From NCBI RefSeq assembly GCF_038023995.1, contig NZ_CP150660.1:3284501-3348500 (forward strand): DNA of 64,000 bases. Direction: 5' to 3'. Numbering within the stretch: the first letter of the stretch is position 1; every line of letters begins with the position of its first letter. The stretch is from Polaribacter atrinae (GTDB lineage Bacteria > Bacteroidota > Bacteroidia > Flavobacteriales > Flavobacteriaceae). Of this stretch, positions 19,786 through 29,753 are shown one piece after another. The notes under the pieces are model-generated. The model was not told the DNA's origin. It was given only the letters and a program-made list of their open reading frames with translations, and did not search any database. A program made the translations under genes and the position numbers.

Positions 19786-20712
19786 TTATAATTCTAATAA
19801 ACCGTTAGTTGCTTTAACACCAACTGCAGATTCTGCTAATTTTTCTTTTTCAGTATCTGTTAAGCTAATTTCAACAATCTTTTCAATTCCGTTAGCGCCT
19901 AATACACAAGGTACACCAATTGATAAATCGCTTAAACCAAATTCACCTTCTAATAAAGCAGAACAAGGGAATATTTTTTTAGTATCGCAGGCAATTGCTT
20001 GTACCATTGCAGAAACTGCTGCACCTGGAGCATACCAAGCAGAAGTACCTAATAAACCAGTTAAGGTTGCTCCACCAACTTTAGTGTCTTGTACAATTTT
20101 ATCCATACGTTCTTCAGATAAAAATTCTGAAACAACAACACTATTTCTAGCTGCTTTTCCTATTAATGGCACCATACCTGTGTCTGAGTGTCCACCAATT
20201 ACCATACCGTCAACATCAGAGATAGGCGCACCTAACGCTTCTGCTAATCTGTATTTAAAACGAGCAGAATCTAAAGCACCACCCATTCCGATAATTTTGT
20301 TTTTTGGTAATCCAGTAGTTTTATGAACTAAATAAGTCATTGTATCCATTGGGTTAGAAACCACAATGATAATTGTATTTGGCGAGTGTTCAATTAAGTT
20401 AGCTGAAACTGTTTTTACAATTCCTGCGTTTATTCCAATTAATTCTTCACGGGTCATTCCTGGTTTACGTGGAATACCAGAGGTAATTACACAAACATCA
20501 GAATTAGCTGTTTTAGAATAGTCGTTTGTACTTCCTGTAATTTTTGTATCAAAACTGTTTAAAGAAGCAGTTTGCATTAAATCCATTGCTTTACCTTCTG
20601 CAAAACCTTCTTTAATGTCTAAAATAACAACTTCGGATGCAAAATCCTTAATTGCGATGTATTCTGCACAACTTGCACCTACTGCACCTGCTCCTACTAC
20701 TGAAACTTTCAT
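19786..20712 (-). CDS. mdh: Malate dehydrogenase
   Basis: A 308-residue NAD-dependent malate dehydrogenase of the LDH-like type, interconverting malate and oxaloacetate in the TCA cycle. The Rossmann fold starts with VVGAGAVGASCAEY (residues 5-18), and Asp32 after VVIL selects NAD over NADP. Substrate-binding Arg residues are in GIPRKPGMTREEL (Arg82, Arg88) and at Arg151. The catalytic His175 is in GGHSDTGMVP. The length is normal. It is a single-gene unit with its own promoter box and terminator. Confidence 0.97.
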   Translation of the reverse strand: MKVSVVGAGAVGASCAEYIAIKDFASEVVILDIKEGFAEGKAMDLMQTASLNSFDTKITGSTNDYSKTANSDVCVITSGIPRKPGMTREELIGINAGIVKTVSANLIEHSPNTIIIVVSNPMDTMTYLVHKTTGLPKNKIIGMGGALDSARFKYRLAEALGAPISDVDGMVIGGHSDTGMVPLIGKAARNSVVVSEFLSEERMDKIVQDTKVGGATLTGLLGTSAWYAPGAAVSAMVQAIACDTKKIFPCSALLEGEFGLSDLSIGVPCVLGANGIEKIVEISLTDTEKEKLAESAVGVKATNGLLEL

Positions 20713-20752
20713 ATATATAATTTTTAAGATTTATAATGTATTTGATCTCTAA

Positions 20753-20760
20753 CAAAAGTA
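20753..20760 (-). promoter_or_regulatory. Probable -7 box of mdh
   Basis: On the minus strand TACTTTTG matches TANNTTTG, 41 bases upstream of the mdh ATG. No -33 TTG is seen at the expected spacing. Confidence 0.4.
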
Positions 20761-20792
20761 CGAAAATTACTTAAGATTTTAGTTCTAAAAAA

Positions 20793-20825
20793 GTAAAAAG
20801 ACACCTTAAAAAGGTGTCTTTTTAC
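20793..20825 (-). terminator. Terminator after the DUF6588-like gene
   Basis: GTAAAAAGACACCTT and AAGGTGTCTTTTTAC form a near-perfect palindrome with a tiny loop. It lies 21 bases past the stop of the gene at 20846-21907 and upstream of mdh, so it ends transcription of the former. Confidence 0.8.
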
Positions 20826-20845
20826 GAAAAGGATTTCGACTCTTT

Positions 20846-21907
20846 TTATCTAAAACTAAATGCAATACCTGCGTTAACGGTATTGTATTCTTGTAAGGTG
20901 TAACTTCCAAAAATCTTAAAGAATCCTAGGCTTAATCTTGCTCCAATTGTAGATGTTAACCCGCTAACTTTGTAGTCTAAGTTTAAAGGGTCAACTAGTG
21001 TTTTTTTGTATGTTTGATTAAGTCCTCCTGAATATTCTAGTTCGTAAGTTCCGTTTATATTTAAAGAAGAAGAACCGCTAACATATCCAATACCACCATA
21101 AATATTTATAAAAGGGAAGTTTAATGAAGCTAAAGCTTGCACTGTATAAGAATCTAATTTTAATTCGCCTAAACCGTTAGTTATGGTTATTCCGTTTTCG
21201 CTCGGGTCGTCTATAACACTTGTAACTGTCATATTCGTAAAAGCACCCATTATAGAAACGTGAAGAGGTAATTTGTCTAAAGGGCCAAACCATTCTGTAA
21301 TTTCTTTTTTAATTCCTAAACCAAATAATTTCCCTTTTGCATCATCGCTACCTACTTCTGGTACAACACGTACAGTTGCTTCGAACTGATAAGGTAGACC
21401 TAAGCTTATTTGTACGGATGGAGTTGGTGCTGCGTTTAAAGGTAAATCGTCTCCAAAACCATCTGGCATTGTAAAATTTCTCACTAATTCTGGGTGGATA
21501 CCATTGTTTATTGTAGGGTCTGAGTTTGCAGGTATGGTTACCTCAAAACCATTTTGTATAGCACTATCACTACTTCCTAAAACGGTAGGAGAAGTAATTG
21601 GGTTTTTTGTGATTTTATCGGATAAGTTTAATGAATTTACATTAAAAATTTCTTTATCAGATGGAATAAGGGAAAGGTTAGCGCCTATGGTGATATCAAA
21701 ACCTAATGTTTTGTGAACTTTTGCTGTATGGAACCAACCACTGCTCATTCCGTAGATAAAGCCTTCTGCTGCTGGTCTCAAGTAAGCTTCTGTTAGCAGG
21801 TTTGCGTCTGAAATGTCAGCAAAAAGAATGTTCTCTAAACCATCTTGCGCTTTTGAGTTAAATGTAAAGGTAAATATGCAAATAATAATTAATAGGCTAT
21901 TTTTCAT
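20846..21907 (-). CDS. Exported protein, DUF6588-like
   Basis: A 353-residue protein with a signal peptide (MKNSLLIIICIFTFTFNSKAQ). The segments TEAYLRPAAEGFIYGMSSGWFHTAKVHKTLGFD and LPLHVSIMGAFTN, with regularly spaced beta strands and a final IFGSYTLQEYNTVNAGIAFSFR ending in Phe-Arg, suggest a small outer-membrane beta-barrel. It resembles the DUF6588 family as I remember it; I cannot verify this. The function is unknown. It lies alone between gyrB and mdh and ends at a strong terminator. Confidence 0.7.
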   Translation of the reverse strand: MKNSLLIIICIFTFTFNSKAQDGLENILFADISDANLLTEAYLRPAAEGFIYGMSSGWFHTAKVHKTLGFDITIGANLSLIPSDKEIFNVNSLNLSDKITKNPITSPTVLGSSDSAIQNGFEVTIPANSDPTINNGIHPELVRNFTMPDGFGDDLPLNAAPTPSVQISLGLPYQFEATVRVVPEVGSDDAKGKLFGLGIKKEITEWFGPLDKLPLHVSIMGAFTNMTVTSVIDDPSENGITITNGLGELKLDSYTVQALASLNFPFINIYGGIGYVSGSSSLNINGTYELEYSGGLNQTYKKTLVDPLNLDYKVSGLTSTIGARLSLGFFKIFGSYTLQEYNTVNAGIAFSFR

Positions 21908-22072
21908 TGCTTTGAGGTTTTATTAATAATTGGTTAAAATTATGTTAAAGTGATTGCTAAAATAGATGATTTTATCAATAAAAAAAGGGTCCTTAAATTT
22001 TAATCCCTTTAAAGGGAGGAATAATTCTTATAAATAGGTGTGTAAAATGTGTTGAGATCTATTGGTTTTTAG

Positions 22073-22112
22073 GTAAAAAAAAATACACATTCCTATTACT
22101 AGAAATGTGTAT
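22073..22112 (-). terminator. Terminator of gyrB
   Basis: ATACACATT (22083-22091) and AATGTGTAT (22104-22112) form a stem. On the minus strand it is followed by a run of T (the A-run at 22075-22083). Confidence 0.75.
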
Positions 22113-22137
22113 CATATATAATTGTTTAGAATAAAAC

Positions 22138-24725
<2,588 letters not shown>

Positions 24726-27230
24726 ATGTACTTTAAATTTTTACTTACTTTTTTAACACTATTTAGTGTAGTTAGTATAAACGCTCAGGATACTGGCGTA
24801 TTAAAAGGAACGATAACAACAGAGGATGGAGAGCCTATTATGGGTGCAAATGTTCATATTAAGAAATTGTCTTTGGGTACAACTTCTAATGAAAATGGAG
24901 AATTTATATTAGAGAAAATTACAAATGCTTCTTATATTGTAGAAGTTTCATATTTAGGGTACAATACAATTGTAAAGAAAGTATTGATTAGTCATTCAGA
25001 AACAATTCAAAACTTTGTTTTAAAAGAAAGCTCATATCTATTAGAGGGTGTTGTGGTAACATCTCAAAAAAGAGAGCAAAAAAATAAAGATGTTCCAATT
25101 GCTATTACTTCTTACGGAACAGATTTTATAGAAAATCAAGGAACTTTTGAGTATGATGCTTTATCAGAATATGTACCTGGTTTTCAAGTGCAGATTCAAA
25201 GTGTTAATAATCCTGGAATTGTTATTAGAGGAATTACAAGTGATAGTGGAGATTCTAGAGTAGAACCAAGGGTTTCTATATTTCAAGACGGAGTTTCAAT
25301 TAGTAAATCTAGAGGATCTGTTGTAGAATTGTATGACATAGAACGTGTAGAGGTTTTAAAAGGTCCGCAAGGAACCTTGTTTGGTAGAGGTGCGCAAATT
25401 GGTGCGATGCATATCATTCAGAATAAAGCAAAAAACGAAACATCTGGGGCTGTAAAAGTTGGTTATGGTAATTACAATCAGGTTTTAACAACTGGGTATT
25501 ACAATACACCTTTGGTGGATGATAAATTGTTTTTTAGAGCTGCGGCAATTTATAATTCTAGAGATGGTTTTATAGAAAATGTTTCTGGTGGAGATTTAAA
25601 CGGAAAAGAAACACTTGCTTTTAGAACATCATTTAAATATTTAATAAATGATAATACAACTTTAGATGTTATTGCAAATTGGCAAAAAGATACGCCTCCA
25701 GGTACTTCTTTTAAAAGTGGAACTTATGCGCCAATTGGTGGCGATACAAATCCAAATACTTTTGCTGATTTAGAAAGGGGAGAAGAATTAGGTTTAGATA
25801 GAACTGTTTATGGTGTTACAGGTATTTTAAAACATGAGCTGAATGATGTTTGGGATGTTACTTCTACAACGGCTTATAGACAATTTGATTCTAACGAAGC
25901 TTTTGATGCTGACGGAACTGCTGCTCCTGCACTTTATTTTAGAGAAATTTCTAAAGGAAAACAATTTAGTGAAGAAGTGAGATTCAATTTTGATACTGAT
26001 GAGAAATTTAGAGGATTCTTTGGAGGTAACTTTTTCTATGAAGACGGTTCGCAAGAAGTACCTTGGGAATTGGATGAAAGAAGTTTTGGGATGTTAATTT
26101 TAAACCCTGCTGCTTTTGTTTTAAACGGTGTACCAACGTTGTTGTCAAATATACCTAATGATCCTGCAACTTTTGGCCCAATAGCAGGTGCTCCTTTAAG
26201 TTCTTACAATAAAGAAACAAATACAAATTTTGGTAAAAATTATTCTGGAGATATTTTTGCGGATGCTTCTTATGATGTTACAGATAAATTATCGATTACT
26301 TTAGGATTAAGAGCAACTTGGGAGAATATTAATGCGGCGTATCAAGTAGAAGATGCTGTTACTCCATCTAACTTAGGGCATTTAACAGGTAATTATCCAA
26401 ATATTTTATTTGCAAGTACAAATGGAGAAAAAATAGAGGCTAGTGATAATTTTTTATCTGCAGTTGGTCGTTTCGCAGTAAATTATGATGTGAATGATAA
26501 TATTACTTTATTCGGAACAGCTGCAAGGGGAAGAAGACCCAACGTTATTAGTGTTACAGCAACGGAAACAAATATATTATCTGATGAAACGGTAATGTCT
26601 TATGAAATCGGAGCAAAATCATTATTTTTAAATAATAGATTACAGTTTGATATCAATGCATATATGTATGATTATGCTAATTTTCAAACAACAATTACCA
26701 AGTTTGAAAACGGAAACCTTATTTCTATACCAGAAGATAGTGGAAATGCAAGTTCATTTGGTTTTGAAGCCGCTACGCAATTTGCTTTTACAAAAAGCAG
26801 CAGTTTCTTTGCTAATTATGGGTATATAGATGCTTCTTTTGATGATAAAGATTCTAATGGGAATGAACAAGCTTTAGCAGGAAACACATTTAGATTAACG
26901 CCTAAACATTCATTTTCTTTTGGATTTAACATCAACCCAAAAATTAATAAAAATTTAGATTTCTTTTTTAGACCAACATATACTTATAAGTCTAAAGTGT
27001 TTTTTGAAGAAACTAATTTACCTAATATTTCGCAAGACGGTTATGGAATCTTAAATTATAAAGTGGGGCTAACCATAAACAAAATGTATGAGCTTGGTTT
27101 TTACATGAACAATGCTTTGGGTAAACAATATATTATTGATGCAGGTAATACGGGAGGAGCTTTCGGAATTCCGACTTTTATTGCGGGAGCACCAAGGTTT
27201 TTTGGAGCACAATTAAAAGTGAAGTTTTAA
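24726..27230 (+). CDS. TonB-dependent receptor
   Basis: An 834-residue outer-membrane receptor. It has a signal peptide (residues 1-20), a carboxypeptidase-regulatory-like domain (about 25-105, GTITTEDGEPIMGANVHI), a plug domain (about 120-235, with VEVLKGPQGTLFGRGAQIGAMHI) and a 22-strand-type barrel ending in APRFFGAQLKVKF. It lacks an STN domain and no SusD follows, so it is a FepA/FhuA-style importer and not a SusC. The ligand is unknown. The next gene encodes a secreted hydrolase-phosphodiesterase, which suggests uptake of a product of phospholipid or other ester breakdown (inference). A hairpin separates the two genes. Confidence 0.92.
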   Translation: MYFKFLLTFLTLFSVVSINAQDTGVLKGTITTEDGEPIMGANVHIKKLSLGTTSNENGEFILEKITNASYIVEVSYLGYNTIVKKVLISHSETIQNFVLKESSYLLEGVVVTSQKREQKNKDVPIAITSYGTDFIENQGTFEYDALSEYVPGFQVQIQSVNNPGIVIRGITSDSGDSRVEPRVSIFQDGVSISKSRGSVVELYDIERVEVLKGPQGTLFGRGAQIGAMHIIQNKAKNETSGAVKVGYGNYNQVLTTGYYNTPLVDDKLFFRAAAIYNSRDGFIENVSGGDLNGKETLAFRTSFKYLINDNTTLDVIANWQKDTPPGTSFKSGTYAPIGGDTNPNTFADLERGEELGLDRTVYGVTGILKHELNDVWDVTSTTAYRQFDSNEAFDADGTAAPALYFREISKGKQFSEEVRFNFDTDEKFRGFFGGNFFYEDGSQEVPWELDERSFGMLILNPAAFVLNGVPTLLSNIPNDPATFGPIAGAPLSSYNKETNTNFGKNYSGDIFADASYDVTDKLSITLGLRATWENINAAYQVEDAVTPSNLGHLTGNYPNILFASTNGEKIEASDNFLSAVGRFAVNYDVNDNITLFGTAARGRRPNVISVTATETNILSDETVMSYEIGAKSLFLNNRLQFDINAYMYDYANFQTTITKFENGNLISIPEDSGNASSFGFEAATQFAFTKSSSFFANYGYIDASFDDKDSNGNEQALAGNTFRLTPKHSFSFGFNINPKINKNLDFFFRPTYTYKSKVFFEETNLPNISQDGYGILNYKVGLTINKMYELGFYMNNALGKQYIIDAGNTGGAFGIPTFIAGAPRFFGAQLKVKF

Positions 27231-27245
27231 GTTTTAAAAATAAAT

Positions 27246-27291
27246 AAGAAAGACGGTTAGAAATGTATTCACGTTTTTAATCGTCTTTCTT
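27246..27291 (+). terminator. Terminator-like hairpin between receptor and hydrolase-GDPD genes
   Basis: AAGAAAGACGGTTA (27246-27259) pairs with TAATCGTCTTTCTT (27278-27291), with one G-U pair. Only a weak T stretch follows, so it may give partial termination. Confidence 0.6.
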
Positions 27292-27305
27292 TAAATATAA
27301 TTATA

Positions 27306-29069
27306 ATGAATAAAAATATTTTATCGTTTCTTTTTTTAATACTGTTTATTACTGTTGTTAAAGGACAAGATGTTGTAAATTTAGCTGCTTTAGAAAAAAG
27401 TATACATAATAAAGAAGCTAATAGTAAGGGAATGAAATCAGGAAATGAAGCCAGAATTATTTGGTCAGAAAATTATAAGGAAAAGGAATCTCCAATTGCA
27501 TTTGTGTATTTACATGGTTTTGGTGCAAGTGGTAGAGAAGGGGAGCCGGTAATGAGTATGCTTTCTAAGAAATACAATGCAAATGTTTATCTATCTCGTT
27601 TAAAAGAACATGGTTTAGATAGAGATGATAATTTTATAAACCTAACACCAGAAAATTATATTGCTTCTGCAAAAGAAGCTTTAGAAATAGGAAAAAAGAT
27701 TGGTAAGAAAGTTATTTTAGTAAGTACATCAACAGGTGGAACATTAAGTTTAAAATTAGCGTCAGAAGATGCTTCTATTTTAGGATTGGTGATGTATTCT
27801 CCGTTTATCGGACTTAAAAATCCTGCATTTGCAGCCATTGTAACTCCAGAAGGAAAAGCAGGATTTATAAAAATGAATGGTAGCGAAATTATGAAGCAAA
27901 AAAGACCACGGGAAGAAGCTAAATATTGGTCTACTTCTTATCATATTAATGGGTATGAGGCTTTGAAAAAAATGTTAATCAGCAACATGACTCCGCAAAC
28001 ATTCTCTAAAGTTAAGATTCCTGTTTTTGTCGGGTATTATTATAAGAATGAAGAAGAACAAGATCAGGTAGTTTCTGTGGATGCAATTTTAAAAATGTAT
28101 GATGGTTTAGGTACTTCTGTCGATAAAAAAAAGAAAGTCGCTTTTCCGAAAGCCGGAAATCATGTAATTGCGTGTGATTTAAGGTCGAATGATTGGGAAA
28201 GTGTATATAATGAAACTGTAGCTTTTATTGATGCAACGATTTTAGAGAAAAAGCAACAATATAATTTTGAATTGCAAGGGCATAGAGGTGCAAGGGGTTT
28301 ATCACCAGAAAATACAATGCAAGCTTTTGAAAAAGCGTTAAATTTAGGTGTAAATACCATAGAGTTAGATGTGGTTATTAGTAAAGACAACAAAGTAGTG
28401 GTTTCTCATGAGCCTTGGTTAAATGATGAAATTACGTTAGATGCCAAAGGAAAACGTATTACAAAAAAAGATGCTGCTGCTTTTAATATGTATAAAAATA
28501 AGTATCAAGAAATAAAGAAATATGATGTTGGTTCATTAGGGAATTCTAAGTTTCCTGAGCAAGAAAAAGTTGCAGCTTACAAACCTTTATTGTCTGAAGT
28601 AATTGCTTTTGCTGAAACTAAAAATACTGAAATTCTTTATAATATAGAGATTAAAAGCACGCCTACGGATGAAAAAAATGGATTTCAACCCGCTGTAGCG
28701 GAATTTTCAGATCTTGTAATAGCGCAATTAAAAAAAGCAAAATTACCTGTAGAAAGAATCGTTATTCAAAGTTTTGATCCTAGAATTTTAGAATATATTC
28801 ATAAAACGTATCCAGAATTTATTTTGGCATTTTTAACGTATCAGAATGATTTTAAAACGAACATGAAAATGTTAAGTTTTGTGCCAGAAATTTATAGTCC
28901 ATATTTTGTGTTGTTAAATAAAGAGGAAGTTAGTAGCATTCAGAAAAATGATATGAGGGTTATTCCTTGGACAGTAAATAAGAAAGAAGATATGATTAAC
29001 TTATTAAATATGGGGGTTGATGGTTTAATTACAGATTATCCTAATATTGCAATTCCTTTAAGAAAGTAA
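27306..29069 (+). CDS. Secreted alpha/beta hydrolase-glycerophosphodiester phosphodiesterase fusion
   Basis: A 587-residue protein with a signal peptide (residues 1-20). Residues about 50-310 form an alpha/beta hydrolase: oxyanion-hole loop YLHGFGAS (68-75), nucleophile elbow LVSTSTGG (Ser142 the likely nucleophile) and a late GNHVI His. Residues about 318-587 form a glycerophosphodiester phosphodiesterase of TIM-barrel type: GHRGARGLSPENT, TIELDVVISKDNKVVVSHE, LYNIEIKS, IVIQSFDPRIL and the closing VNKKEDMINLLNMGVDGLITDYP. One activity could remove acyl chains and the other split the resulting glycerophosphodiester to glycerol-3-phosphate and an alcohol. It follows the TonB receptor and probably works in the periplasm or outside the cell. 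The order of reactions is inference. Confidence 0.9.
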   Translation: MNKNILSFLFLILFITVVKGQDVVNLAALEKSIHNKEANSKGMKSGNEARIIWSENYKEKESPIAFVYLHGFGASGREGEPVMSMLSKKYNANVYLSRLKEHGLDRDDNFINLTPENYIASAKEALEIGKKIGKKVILVSTSTGGTLSLKLASEDASILGLVMYSPFIGLKNPAFAAIVTPEGKAGFIKMNGSEIMKQKRPREEAKYWSTSYHINGYEALKKMLISNMTPQTFSKVKIPVFVGYYYKNEEEQDQVVSVDAILKMYDGLGTSVDKKKKVAFPKAGNHVIACDLRSNDWESVYNETVAFIDATILEKKQQYNFELQGHRGARGLSPENTMQAFEKALNLGVNTIELDVVISKDNKVVVSHEPWLNDEITLDAKGKRITKKDAAAFNMYKNKYQEIKKYDVGSLGNSKFPEQEKVAAYKPLLSEVIAFAETKNTEILYNIEIKSTPTDEKNGFQPAVAEFSDLVIAQLKKAKLPVERIVIQSFDPRILEYIHKTYPEFILAFLTYQNDFKTNMKMLSFVPEIYSPYFVLLNKEEVSSIQKNDMRVIPWTVNKKEDMINLLNMGVDGLITDYPNIAIPLRK

Positions 29070-29263
29070 GTTTTTTTATTATAAATCGTGAAGTCCCCCA
29101 ATTTTGCCGTTGAATTTATAAGGAACCGACTATTTAATTAGTAGGTTTCTTGTAAATAAACTTTGATATTTGTTATATCAATAAATAAACAACGATATAT
29201 TAGAAATATTGTAATGGTTGTATAAAATCTTAAAAAAGAAGATTATAAACGACATTTTCTCTA

Positions 29264-29271
29264 TATATTTG
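29264..29271 (+). promoter_or_regulatory. -7 box of the gat operon
   Basis: TATATTTG matches TANNTTTG and would place the transcription start near 29277, about 12 bases before the leader-peptide ATG at 29289. No good -33 TTG is present at the usual spacing. Confidence 0.5.
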
Positions 29272-29288
29272 GCATCAATAACGTTACA

Positions 29289-29336
29289 ATGATAAATAAT
29301 AACAACAATCGTAATTTCAATAATCCTAATTGTTAG
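29289..29336 (+). CDS. Asn-rich leader peptide of the gat operon
   Basis: A 15-codon reading frame, MINNNNNRNFNNPNC, ends in TAG at 29334-29336. Nine of 15 codons are Asn (AAT or AAC), including five in a row. It lies just after the promoter box and 35 bases before a Rho-independent terminator, upstream of gatC-gatA-gatB::aspS, whose product is expected to make Asn-tRNA(Asn). This is the architecture of a ribosome-stalling attenuation leader of the trp/his type: slow decoding of Asn codons would signal scarce Asn-tRNA. The peptide itself is not expected to have a function. Confidence 0.85.
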   Translation: MINNNNNRNFNNPNC

Positions 29337-29398
29337 GGTAAGAAGGTTGTTGTTTAGAAATATATACATAAAGCCTTCCAAATCGGAAGGCTTTTTTT
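29301..29398 (+). promoter_or_regulatory. Asparagine attenuator with alternative hairpins
   Basis: Four segments can be drawn. Segment 1, AACAACAATC (29301-29310), lies in the Asn codons and can pair with segment 2, GGTTGTTGTT (29345-29354), over 10 bp. Segment 2, extended to GAAGG (29342-29346), can instead pair with CCTTC of segment 3 (29374-29378). Segment 3, AAGCCTTCC (29371-29379), pairs fully with segment 4, GGAAGGCTT (29385-29393), to make the terminator. A ribosome stalled on Asn codons would cover segment 1, free segment 2 to pair with 3 and allow readthrough. A ribosome at the stop codon would cover part of segment 2 and let the terminator form. The pairings are seen; the mechanism is inferred. 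Confidence 0.75.
29371..29398 (+). terminator. Attenuator terminator of the gat operon
   Basis: AAGCCTTCC (29371-29379), loop AAATC, GGAAGGCTT (29385-29393), then a run of seven T to 29398. It is a strong intrinsic terminator placed between the leader peptide and gatC. Confidence 0.9.
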
Positions 29399-29444
29399 GA
29401 TTGAAAAAATGCTTCTCGCTTTTTATGCGAGATTTCAAAAGAAG

Positions 29445-29469
29445 TGTCATTCTCACGAAAGCGGGAAAC
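29445..29469 (+). repeat. Short dispersed repeat fragment before gatC
   Basis: The stretch GTGTCATTCTCACGAAAGCG and the bases after it resemble the GTCATTNC-type intergenic repeat that recurs in the trp operon. It sits between the attenuator terminator and gatC, giving that gene a leader of about 85 bases. Confidence 0.4.
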
Positions 29470-29484
29470 TAAAAAAATAAAGAA

Positions 29485-29751
29485 ATGAGCAAAATAATGA
29501 CGGTAGACATTTTGTCTAGTATTAAAGGAGCAGAGCCATCGGAATCGGTGAATCAATTATTTGAGGTAATTAAAAATGCAAATACATCAGATAATAACGT
29601 TAATACCAATCATAACAATGCTGTAACTTTAGATGATTTAAGAGAAGATGTTGTTATTGATAGTCCGCAGGCAGAAAAACAAATAATTATTGAAAACTTT
29701 CCGAAAGAAAAGAATGGTTTTTTAGTAGTTTCTAAAGTGATAGAAGAATAA
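29485..29751 (+). CDS. gatC: Amidotransferase subunit GatC, divergent
   Basis: An 88-residue protein just upstream of gatA. Its C-terminal half, TLDDLREDVVIDSPQAEKQIIIENFPKEKNGFLVVSKVIEE, follows the GatC pattern (LR-D at the start, S...E..L.NAP, F.VP.VIE). GatC stabilises GatA-GatB in the tRNA-dependent amidotransferase. The N-terminal helix region is short. Between the two lies a low-complexity stretch with 8 Asn in about 16 residues (residues about 31-48), unusual for GatC and matching the Asn theme of the leader peptide. A start at the second ATG, 29497, is also possible. Two bases separate it from gatA. Confidence 0.75.
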   Translation: MSKIMTVDILSSIKGAEPSESVNQLFEVIKNANTSDNNVNTNHNNAVTLDDLREDVVIDSPQAEKQIIIENFPKEKNGFLVVSKVIEE

Positions 29752-29753
29752 TT

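Noticed and set aside
29178..29556. Minus-strand open frames over the gat leader
   Set aside because: They overlap the promoter, leader and terminator, have no recognisable domains and are low-complexity; they are shadows of the AT-rich leader.
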